This document shows, in pieces, positions 39,301-51,300 of a stretch of 64,000 bases of DNA. The stretch is taken from positions 14,873,231-14,937,230 of the forward strand of contig OX463815.1 of NCBI GenBank assembly GCA_949825045.1, read 5' to 3'. The notes under the pieces are model-generated. The model saw only the letters and a list, made by a program, of their open reading frames with translations, did no database searches and had not been told where the DNA came from. Positions within the stretch are counted from its first letter, which is position 1, and each line of letters begins with the position of its first letter. The DNA comes from Argyresthia goedartella (lineage: Eukaryota > Arthropoda > Insecta > Lepidoptera > Argyresthiidae). The position numbers and the translations under genes were made by a program.

Positions 39301-42300
39301 CTTAGTAAACCTCTTCTCTACATTGATTGGACCACTGTGGGTGAAGAAAGGTGAAGAATCTTCCACAGATTGATTTTTAGATCTCTTCTAAAACACAACA
39401 ACTTTAATTATTATAAATAATATGCAGGAATAAATGAATACAAAATTATAACCAGCGAGAACTGTCTTGAGTAGATTACTTCCATTCAGTCTTGTCATTT
39501 TTTTATTTTGACGTTTTTATCATGCTCAAATGGCAATTTCACAATCTCCACAGGCATCTTGTTGTAGAAAACAATGCCTTACCCTTGAAAGAATTGCTAA
39601 CTTTCACGAGTCTCAACCTAGTCTGGGATTATTTCTTATGTTTAAATTACAGCTATCGGTAAATTTCAAAAATGTTGTAAGGTTCTTGCGTATATATGTA
39701 GTAGCTGTATCGAAAAATTGTATCATTTCGTGAAAAAGATAACCATGGATTGATCATTTTATGGAATGGCCAAGAATTTCATGATATAGTCAATTATTTC
39801 ATGAAATGATCAGAAAGCGTTAAATTTCACGACAAAATGTATTTTTAAAAGCATCTGTATTCAGTACTACGTGGTGTTTTTTGTGCTTCGCTGCGCTCGC
39901 CCTCTTTAGTCTTCTCCTAAGCTACGCAGTGTTTTGCCCTAAAGTATTTCTTCGTTCAAAGAAAGTTCTAATTCAAGGTTTACTATATGGTTACGACATA
40001 TCAATTATATTTTCCCAAATTAATTTTATATGTTAGTATGTCATTTCTTTGAAAAGTTCTCTAGGTATTTTTAATTATAAATTGACTCTTAGGTACTCTT
40101 AGATTGCCCAAAATACTGTCTAGTATTAATTTCACTGTTCCTCGCTGCGGATCTAGATTAAAAAATATAGACCATTCACTCTTAATAATAGTAGGACTAA
40201 TGTCGGATCTTTTAGTATATTGAATCGCGCTTGTAATCAATTTAATATTATATTTAGTATTGAAGACATGGATTTGTTAAATTGTAGTTTTTATAGTTTT
40301 CGTAAACAGTTATTTAGATTTAAGACACCTGAAATATCTTAGATGTTTTTGTTTAATTTTAAAGTTTTACAAAAAATATTACTTAGTTAAAGCTTATTCT
40401 ATTAGAATTTATATATAATTACCTAGTTTAGCGTTCACTTATTATGTCACTTGTGCATACAATGTTTACCTGTAATTGGGTGTACACATAATTCTTTTTC
40501 AAACTTTCCATGTCTATATATTTATGTCTAAGGTGTATCATCCGTTAATAAACATAATAAATAAATAAAAAAAGAAATTTCTCCGATAGCATTGTTCTGT
40601 AATATAAATATTGTTTGAATATCCGCTCCACAAGACCCCCCTATGGTAATAGCACATGAAACTATGAAGGTTTCCAGAATAGACTAGTTCCTAACATATT
40701 AAGCCGCAGAACTTTAAACCAGCTAAATTATTTATGTGGGGTCCCCACAGAAATTTGCTATCAAAGGTAATTCATAGAAACTTATTTACTTATTCTAGTG
40801 TGCTGCTGACTAACACTTAACTGTGTAGGAAGCAGAAATAATAACGCGTCGAAAAAGTATGCGAACCGAACTGACAGTGACTCTTATGTATAATGAAAAT
40901 AAGGTTAATTTTATCCTCGAAATATTTTTCACTCTGGTATTTATTCCTGCTTGAGCCACTGGTCTCAACTTGCCTGACATTTGGAAGTGATAATTTGATA
41001 CACTTGGTTTTAACAGCGTTTAACAATAAATTATTAACTGTGAACCAATTCAAGGTTAAAGACAACAATAGTTTTTTAATATTGAAGATCTGTGAAGTAG
41101 TTATCATCAGCAAACAACACTATGTCAGTCAATTTTTACTTAGCAACCGTAATAAAGTAAACATATCGTAACCTGTGGCATACCTAGTTTTGAGCAGTTA
41201 CGGTGGCCATCTGTGGTCTTTATTATCAGTTCCACTTAACAAAATGGCTTATGTTTAAACGATTACCAAAAAGCCACCTATTTTACTACCAATAAATTCG
41301 AAATGACTGCCAGAATGGATAAATGTCCACCAAATTGTGTTTGGATAAATGATCACCAAACTTCTTTTTATGTTTTGTGTACTTAAGTTTATGTTTTAAG
41401 TATTTTTTGTTGTTCTTACACGTTCAACCTCACACGAAGGATAAAGGGGGCGTCGCTTCGCTCACCCCCTTTACCCTTCACCTAAGCTACCGCAGTATTT
41501 TGCCCTGATATTTTTTGCAACTTTTGGTGTTTATTTATCCATTTTGGGTAGGAAAAAAATATTTTGTGATCATTATATTTGTTGCCCAACAAAATTATGA
41601 TTATCAGAGTAAATGCACGAGTTACTGTAAAAAATACAAAAATCCCTACATTCTGTGTATAATATTTGAAGATTTTGCTCGATTTCTCCAGGATCTCATC
41701 ATCAGATCCTGACCTGGTGGCAATGGGACCAATCAAAAGGTTCCTCTGGAACACAGAAATACTCTCGAACGGAAAAGCCGCTTTGTGTTTATTAAATTGG
41801 AAAATATTGCTCGAGTTTTTGAACAGGCGTCAAAAATATAATTTTAAAAATGAAAATTTTGCACTTATCAAATTTTTAGTTTATTCTATATACCCTCACG
41901 ATGATGTGAGATTTGAAAAAGGGATTGTCATAACTCCCATATTTTAATGTATTTAAAAATACCTATACCTGCGAACATTTAATATACATAACGATTTAAT
42001 AATTCATACATACCGGCCTGATACATATTTGTGGTCGCGCTACATGCTTCACATTTACGACCAAATTAAAAACGAAAAGCATACTCGAACATGAATTTCA
42101 TAAATAGGTCACATCACATGATATTACCTTAAGCCGACATAGCTGCTGTAGATAACTTCCTAGCTCTTCGAACGTATCTGAACACACTCGTGAATGAGTA
42201 ATCCTAAGATTTTGGATATGTTATTAGCTGAAAAGGTTGTCAAAAAAAATCGTGAAATTAAGGGTGTGTGCGATGCCATCATATAGAAAGACAACTATGA

Positions 42301-45300
42301 AAATGTACTCCTACTCATAGCTGATTGCGAAAACATGAAAATGGTTTTACGCGACTTCGTTGCATATTTTATGAGGTTAATGTTGACGAAAGTTGGATAT
42401 GATATTAAGGGACTGAAAGCGTTTTTTATTTACCCCTATACTGTTAGTTGCAATATATTTCTGAATAAATAAGTACTTGCAGCAAATACTTAACTTTTGT
42501 AGTATCTGTACAGTGTATTTCCTGTATGGCCAACAGAAGCCGTTATTTGTTCGCAACTTATATGTGCACAGAACCCATTAGTTGCTTTAAACTAGGGCCA
42601 TAAATTCTATTAAAACAAAATAGTTACTCCAGAACTCTAAATAAATGCGAAATTTGAGTTTAATAGCTTCCAAATATGTCCTAAATAGTGTTAGTAGTGC
42701 AGTTTTTGAATCTATGTCCTAATGCTGAGTAGAGTTCTAGTGGCGTGCTCTAGTTGCGTCGGGAGCCGGGGGGGAGGGGGGGATCGGGTTGCCGGCCTTC
42801 TATTCTACTAGCTAATTTGTAACCCACTTTCCTATAGTGGTGATTGCTGTGTTCTCACTGCCTAAAATAATCTTTTTTAGGGTTCCGTACCTTAAAAGAA
42901 AAAAAGGAATCCTTATAGGATCACTTTGTTGTCCGTCTGTCTGTCTGTCTGTCTGTCCGTCTGTCACGACCCCTTTTCTCAGGAACGCGTAAAGGTATCA
43001 TGTTGAAATTAATATCGATTACTCAGTTCTATGGTCCCTTGGAGCTGTGAAAAAATTAAACTTTTAGGTCCAGGCAAACAAAAGATACCGCGATATTATG
43101 TCATAATTTTGCTGATTTTGCTGAATTTGTGTGAACTCGCAAGGGAATCAAAACCTATAGGGTACTTCCGGTTGGTCTAGGGTCATGAAATTTGGAATGA
43201 AGGAAGGTAAAGCACAACAAATGGAAAAATCCGAAAACTGTAAATTTCTGTCTGTCTGCTGTCTCGCCGTCTGTTAAGACTTTTTCTCAGAAACGCATGG
43301 AGTTATAAAGTAAATAGTGTACTGACAGCGTGTACGGAACCCTTGGTGCGCGAGTCCGACTCGCACTTGACCGTTTTTTTTTAGTCTGCCGATACAAAGG
43401 TACTAGAAAGGAAATGCAGAGATGATGATGTTAGTGCTAATAGCATTGAAAATAATACCATGTGGAAACAGTGACCGATCACTTCCTGATCTCAAATATA
43501 ATTTTGTTAACCATAGAGACATTTTGGGCTTTGAGAACACGACGATCGGCAAGCGCTCATTACCGCAAGTTAAATGTTACTAGTTACTACATACTAGTAG
43601 AATCGTCGGCCAAGTTTCAGGCTGGGGTAGTGGGAGTCGGGTCGTGTATCATCGGGAGATGCATCGGGCACCGAGCGCGTTTTGCAACTTCTGTCCGATG
43701 CACGATGACATTGCAAAATTTGATTCGGACCGCTGAGCTAAAGCAGCAAGAAATGCTCCAGCTAGAACTAAGTGTCTTACGCTTGAAATGGTCGTCGTCG
43801 TTTACTTCGTGGAGTTAATGCACCGTGGAACGTTCTCCAGGGTCGGTGGCTGAAGGATTTGTCTTGCAGACAGTAATAAAAACGATGTCTAAATTGAACC
43901 TCAGCTCCCGAGTCTAGAGAAAGACTGCCTTTTTCTACCAGCGTCATTTATTTCCAAGCGACAGACGCTATACATACCATCTTAGCGTTTGGTTATGTCT
44001 ACAGATTCGAGATTTGATGTGGAATAGATTAAGGGGATACCTCGTCCGTGCAAAGGTCCCCGTTACTCCAGGCGGAAAGATCCGCAGTGTGAGAGGGACG
44101 GAATCGGGGAAAAATGACATAACGCAGCGGCAAACCACAGGAAAATTGTTTAAAAATAAACTACGCTATTTTGTTAAAAGGATTTTTAAGGAGAGTTTAC
44201 AAATACATAATATCCACCTTTTCAACGCAGTTCTACAATGAAATTAGTTAGGATATCAAAATTACAGGAAAAAATAAAACTATATAGAAGTCTTTGCGTA
44301 ATTGAATTCTATCGAGAATATACTCAATAAACGTTATCCCAAAAATCAAATCTGTAGTTGACTTCATGGTGGAGTAAATGGATTCGAAAAAAAAACACAT
44401 TTTTTTATAGCTGATGCTGAAAATTATGAACGATTAACGAGTTCAGCTACTCTCATTGATATCTCCATGCAATGATCACAAAACTGTTGCTGCTCGGAAA
44501 TGGTGTAATGGAGATAGATGCCACGTTCCGCAGAGTAAAGGTAGCATGATTTAAACAGAGCATTATTGCGTTTGCTATTCTTGTTTCGTTATTTAATATC
44601 GCAGCTTTCTGAATTCCCTGTACTACACAATATGCTACCGAGTCTTTGTTAAATTACAAATGACGCCGCTACGAAACTGCAACAAAGAAACAATCAACAG
44701 AAATCTAACAGTTACGTTGGATTTGTAATTTCGTATAGCTCTCAATAAACTCACATAGCACAATATAGTTTACTAACTCCGCCGAGATCATCATCACAGT
44801 ATCATGTTGTTAATAACTTTCAACAGGTACAGCAAAAGTTTACATGCCTTAGGGTTGAATTAAGGGTTGCGTTAAAACGCTGGTTTATCTCGTATAAGTA
44901 CGGAAAACTTAGCCGGCGTTTATGTTTAAACGGCAAGATTTAAGTGGTGGATCATATCCGTTATACTTTAGTTCTGCTGAGTCTTATCTTCAAAGAGGAA
45001 AAATCAGCAAAGCAAATATGGTGTTGATGGTGTTTCCTATGTCAAGAGATGTTTCTTTCATTATTGTACAAATAATACAAATTGAAAATTGCGGCTCATT
45101 GAAGTGCCACAGAACACTCCAACCTTTTATTTGTTTTCTGTAAAAATCCTTGACAGACAATAAGCTCACGATTAAGCACAGTAAATAAATTACATATTTA
45201 ATTTCTATGCTCGTATTCAGTAACTGAAATTGCGTAAATTTCTAATTTTGATTTAATTTTTAATTACAAATTGTTATTAACCTTTTGACCGCCTTTACAT

Positions 45301-48300
45301 CATATACAAAATGTGTCACTCATGCACCAAACATGTTTCAACTTAATTCATATTCATATTAATTCGTATCGGCTATAGCGACGTGGTGCCAGTGGCACAA
45401 CTTTCAGTTGTCGGCCAGTGCCGATCTGGGGCGGTCAAAAGATTAACAAAAAGAAAAATTATATTGTGGAACATGACAATATCATCATAAAGTACACCTC
45501 TCAATGACCCACGGCATCTTAAAATGCCATTTTCCCATAATAGTTATGAATTGTATTACCATGGCATGAGGTGCAAAATCGCAATGCCTCAAAATTTCCG
45601 TGGGCTTTGTGAGATTAAAAGGAATTAAAAATGTATCTACCCTCAAAATAATCTGTGCTCAGGGTCTAATAGAGCTGGCTGGGGTATGTTTACGCAATAG
45701 GCTGGGCTAAAATATATATATTCCGGGGCTCAGCGCTAAAAAGGTGCCAAATTATGTTTTTTATTTGATTATAAAGTTTGTAAGTATTCGGAATTCGTCT
45801 TCTGCCTCCGGATCCATCTCGAAGTTGTGAAAAATGGTGTTCCAAGGGCATAGCAGTAATTCGAAGAAATAACTATTGCAGACACCCGAAAAACTTGTTT
45901 CCTATTTGCCATGTTAAAAGATTCCCAGTAGCAAATTCAAGAATTTGCTGCTTCTCGAATTCCGATATCTAGATCAGCAAGATAAAACAATCTGCGTCGG
46001 TTCCAGGTTGTCAAAGGTCAATTGTTATGCTTGAACAGGATCATTCGTAAGAAAATATAACCGAGCCGCCAGTTTTGAAATCTGTAATCGAAGGAAATCT
46101 TCGATTGTTTGTTGAACAAAAAAAGGCAAAGTGCGAGTCGGACTCGCTCATGAAGGGTTCCGTTGTAGCAAGTAATTATTTGACTGGATGTTTGTGTTGT
46201 AACTTTGTTTTCATAGTGTTTTTATGAATGACAAAGTTATCTGTACGGTTTTTAATAAATGTTTTATATCTTAAGAACTGCTTATTTTTTTAAACCAAAT
46301 TTTGTTGAAAGTATGTTTTAGGATACACAGCATATATTTTTGTAGATGTTTCACTTTGTTCCTTTAAAAGTTAGAGGGCGGGGGAGACACATTTTTGCAC
46401 TTTGGAAGGGACTGTCTCTTTAACGATTTACTTTGAGGACAAATGGTATCAGGAACCTCAGTTCCTGATACCACGTCTCTTTTAAAGACCCACATATATA
46501 GGTTTGAAGAAAAAATATGTTTTGGTTTCGGTTCCATGCCCCCTTTATTTATTCAATTTTTTGTATAAAAATCGTAAAGCGGTGTACTGAATAAATCTAC
46601 ATACCAAGTTTCAACTGCGTAGTCTTAATGGTTTCTGCATAAAATTGCTGTGACATACGGACGGACGGACAGACAGACTTGATGAAACTATAAGGGTGCC
46701 TTGTTTCTCTACGAAACTCTAAAAAGGATAGGGAAAGTTGGAATTACTAAGGCTTCATAGTAACACACAAGTACTTGAAAGAGCAGACAAAGCTGTGACT
46801 TAAGCTTCAGCAACTTTACCCAGTGAAACAGCAAGAGAAGGATTCATCAAAGCCCAAATCGAAACAAGAAAATCAAGGCCAAACTTCGGCAGCAAAAAAG
46901 ATTTTCCTTCAAAGGAACCCTTCCTTGTAATTATTAATATTATTGATCGTTTTTGTCATGAAGAAATATTTGCAATGAGAGTTTTTCATAAATAAACACT
47001 ATTTATTCCAGCCGTTTATTTATAAATGACGTTGATAAGTATAATCTATCTAGCCGTGCTCTTAAAACCCTTTGAAACACATTGCCTTAACATCAAGATA
47101 GATCCGATTATAACCAAACTTCATGATCAAATAACATGCATAATTTGGCATGTTTTTCTCACGCTGCCCTAGGAAAACTGAAACTTTGTTTTTCTCTACA
47201 TAGGTACATCAGGCGCATTTGTTTTTCTCTACATAGGTACATCAGGCGCATTTGTTTTTCTCTACATAGGTACATCAGGCGCATTTGTTTTTCTCTACAT
47301 AGGTACATCAGGCGCATTTGTTTTTCTCTACATAGGTACATCAGGCGCATTTTTTTGGAGTCAAAACTCTTCCAAAACTCTATAAGCTGAATGTTTAGCC
47401 ATTCTATGGCTTCAACACAAAAGCTGTCATTTAAAAGTTGTTAATTAAGTTCGACAGTTAGATTTAACGCTTTAGGAATAATTTCTACCTTATTTCCTAG
47501 CTACAGCGTCGAAAGGAAATACTTTTGTAATATGTACCTTACCGAATGTAGAAATACAAATCATTAGCGAACCTATGGCTTTTATTATAGCAGCACACTT
47601 CCTTCCTAACACCATCAAATACTAATACTCGTTACTCTTGGTGCTTGGGTGCCACCTCATCTTTTACATCCTTGTTTTGCGATGCAGAAGCATAACATCC
47701 CCTGAGTCACAGCTACGTCATAATGGACCTAAATGACCATTTGTGTATTTTTCATTGCAACTTCCAGAGCCACCGGGGTGGGGTCCCAAGTTGGCGTCGG
47801 ACCGGTCCTGGTACGGCGTGGGGACCACCCTGCGGGCCACATGCGTCTCGCCGCCCTCATACCCGCCGGCCAACCTCACCTTCGCGCTAAACGGAATAGA
47901 GGTAAGTCTTAGGACACATAGTCTAACCAATACATAGGGCGTTATATTCATCAGAAATAAACCTCTTAAGTGAGTGGCAACTGGATGATGTTGTCACCTG
48001 GGTTTTGTGGAGTAGGGTAGAGTTTTGTGGAGTAGGGTAGAGTTTTGTGGAGTAGGGTAGAGTTTTGTGGAGTAGGGTAGAGTTTTGTGGAGTAGGGTAG
48101 AGTTTTTTTTATTGTCGCTAGATCTAAGATAAATTACTCGTCTCTATTATCAGTATCACGGTAATTTAGGCGCAGACCGGACTTGGACTGTCAGTGGATC
48201 GTTGAGGCAACACCACCAGACTATTGGGACTAAAATATTCTACATATATATATAATCTGTTCAGAACTCAAAACTCAAATAATTTATTGTAAGTAGGCAA

Positions 48301-51300
48301 AAATAATGCACTCTTACAAGTCGAACACTTATAAAAACACGGAGAAAATAAAACATATTTATAATATAATTTATATCATGTCATCAGCCCATTTCAGCAC
48401 ATATTCCTTACCCACGGACTCATCTCCAATGAACCCGTCATTGTTAAATATCCATGGGTTGATATTTTTATGGATTTACCCTAACAGTCATAAGTGAAAG
48501 ACAAAGTTATGTTTTCATATAAAATCAAATAAATTACCTCTAAATCGTAAAGCGACCACCACATTGTATCGTGGGAATCCGTAACACAGCAAGGAAGTCA
48601 AATTAACTTTACACAATGAATTGTGTACATGTGTTGCGCTGCTTGGATCAAAAACAAAATAAGTACATATCTAGCAATGCATCATGGTAAATTGACAACA
48701 GCTTTATATATGAGATATATACCGCTACATTCCAACGTCTCGTCGTCATGCGAGCGATAGAAACAACACCCGTGTTCATCACGTTTTTTTTATAGATTTG
48801 ACAGAGTAGTTAACGACAAAGTTCGTGTCTTCTAGATTCAAAATCTAATAAACCGTTCTTTCCTACAGAGTGTAGTGGTATTTATTTAACCCAGCCTGCG
48901 GGGTTGGGTAATGAAGTTTTAGATAGAAGGAATAACATCTTTTTAATGTCCTTAGCGAGGGGCTCTACAGAACCGTCATGAAATGGGTTTAATCTTTTTC
49001 TTTTTCCTACCCTTCAGCGGTTTCTGACCCAGAACAGCTTGTCTTACATTATTCCTTTTGAAATAAGAGTTTGTAGGGTATCACTGGGTCACTTCCACAG
49101 ATTGTAGATAATGCTATCAAAAGATTAATATTACGTATCAAACATATATATTTTTATTTAATTACTTTATAGCGACATTGTGGTGGTTGTACCCATAATC
49201 AAGTTCATTGATAATCGAGGGTTATTTTTCAGTGTGACGTGAGTTGTGTTCATTAACTTAACCACTCAACTGTCCGATGGGTTGGCACTCTTGTTATTTA
49301 CGACTAGCACTATGCTCCAACTTTTTTATGATTAAAGTTTTGGACGAATACTTCTTTTCGGGCGGCTGTTTTCCTTGTAGGACCTACAGTCATTCAATTC
49401 CGACTCCATTTTATTGTGTCTTTAGGTGCTAAATTTGCAAATCAGACTGCTACGGGTTTCCACGATACAGTTTTTTGCTATACTCGTAGATTGAAACTAC
49501 AAAAAGTGCAAACTTTGCAATCAGACATTTACTGTACGACCGGAAATGATCTTACTTACCTAAATTTGTAACTTCCACATATCATTCAGTATACGCGATA
49601 CGCGACCCCGAACGAGACACTGTAATTTACTTACTAAAATAGCATAATGACTGAAAAAGAACTTGGCATTTCCGTACGCGAAATGACCTCAATTGGTAAA
49701 TAAGATCTGTGCGCTAGAAGTGAAGATGGAAGCTCAAACGCTATTTTACCGTGCTTATCTAGAGCAATAGTGGACAAGCTCAATGAACGGGTTCTCCAAC
49801 TACCCTCCAGGAAACCGCCCAAACGACTCCGCCAGCGCCAACAGCGCTGCAGCGCCCGGTAACCCAAACAAAAACACCATATAATTGAAATAGCACACTA
49901 TAGCCATAATGATTTCGCTATTACCTCCAAGGGATAATTCGTGATGTATGTCAGTAAACCTAATAATAATATGAAACAATGATTGAATTGGACTTTTTGA
50001 TACGAATTATTATTATTATTACTTCTGTTAGCATTATCATTTTATGAAAGATATTCGATTTTTGTACTATATAGTACACTTTACTAGTAAACGGTATCTA
50101 AAATGTAACGGTATTTACATACAATGTAGTAGGTATTCCGCTGATACTTTTGTATCGACATGATATTTAAAAAAATAAAACCGGTAGTCAAGTGCGAGTA
50201 GGACTTCGGACCCGCACATGTAGGGCTCCATAGCATTGTAAACGGAAAAACGTAAAACGACATTCTTGTGTACGAGTATACCTTTTTAATTTTTAATAAT
50301 AAAACATTGAATACTAGGTAGGACTACATTCTAGGCCGTACAACAAAACACTGAAAAAGAGTTTTGTGCATGTAGTATTGAACTATGTACTCAGGTTAAC
50401 GAAACTCTTTGCTCATTGAAACCGAAAGTGGATAGAAATTGAGTACCTTATTTACAGAAATAAAATAAATATGATAAAAAACTTAATATTATTTGTTATA
50501 ATTTGAATGAGAAGTTATTAATCGTATAATGATAAATAACTAAGCACAAAACTCAATACCTGCAATTAATTATATTTTCCGGCGAGTCCAGTTTTCATCG
50601 ATAAACAAATAAAACAAATTGGCTAAGAAAATGGCTTTACCAATAATTTATTTTATGTCAATTGCCATAAACCGGTATATTTCATTATTTATTGTAAAAC
50701 AGCGGCAAAAGACATACACCCTTTGTGAAATTTTCAGCTCTCTACCTATTTCGGTTGATCAGGTAGAGCCCGGTGACAGACGCAGTGACGGACGGACGGA
50801 CAGCGGAGGCTTAGTAATAGGGACCCGTTTCGCACCCTTCGGGTACGGAAATTAATAAATGCCTTATGCCTTATGTCTTATGTAAGCATGTACGTGAGTG
50901 ATGTGGTACATAGTTGTAATGCGGTAATGGAATTATAGCGATATAACCACATTATTCGTTTTTTTAGTGGAATTAATAAATGTGGATGGCCGATCAAGAA
51001 CAAACAATGTCTCTATTGTGGTGACGTAACTATTGGCATTTAAAGCCAGCTTGCTAGACGGTTTCAGTTTCCAATAGGAAGGCGAACTTTAGCATTAGTC
51101 CGCCTGACAGCCAGGAACCATCGGTGGCGGGTTCGCGACAGAACAATGCCCACTTTGACACGGTCGTCGTTTTTGTCTCGCCCCGCCCCCGCTGCCCGCT
51201 GTCCCCTCCCCTCCCGCCACAGCCTGCGTGGCCGAGTTAATTAATCACAAAGCAGAGCGCTCCGCCAGATAAGCTTTTACCTCCTCCCGCCCATTGTTCT

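Larger units (their letters stand above)
33430..47767 (+). other. Beat intron 3 (14.3 kb)
   Basis: Bounded by GTGAGT (33430) and CTTCCAG (ending 47767). It contains at least four GGGTTCCGTACC-family copies, antisense LINE B pieces, a LINE D tail, a minus-strand SINE, long hairpins, a 108-bp tandem array, G-rich tracts and a 33-bp minisatellite, all listed separately. 43390-44150 and 44410-45260 hold nothing I can name. Confidence 0.75.

Noticed and set aside
43462..43818. 118-codon open frame in intron 3
   Set aside because: No recognised motif, no acceptor/donor pair in phase with the Beat chain, and no similarity seen to the LINEs.
47136..47390. Open frames on both strands encoding an 11-residue repeat
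   Set aside because: They arise only because the minisatellite unit is 33 bases; the translation is repetitive and has no protein context.
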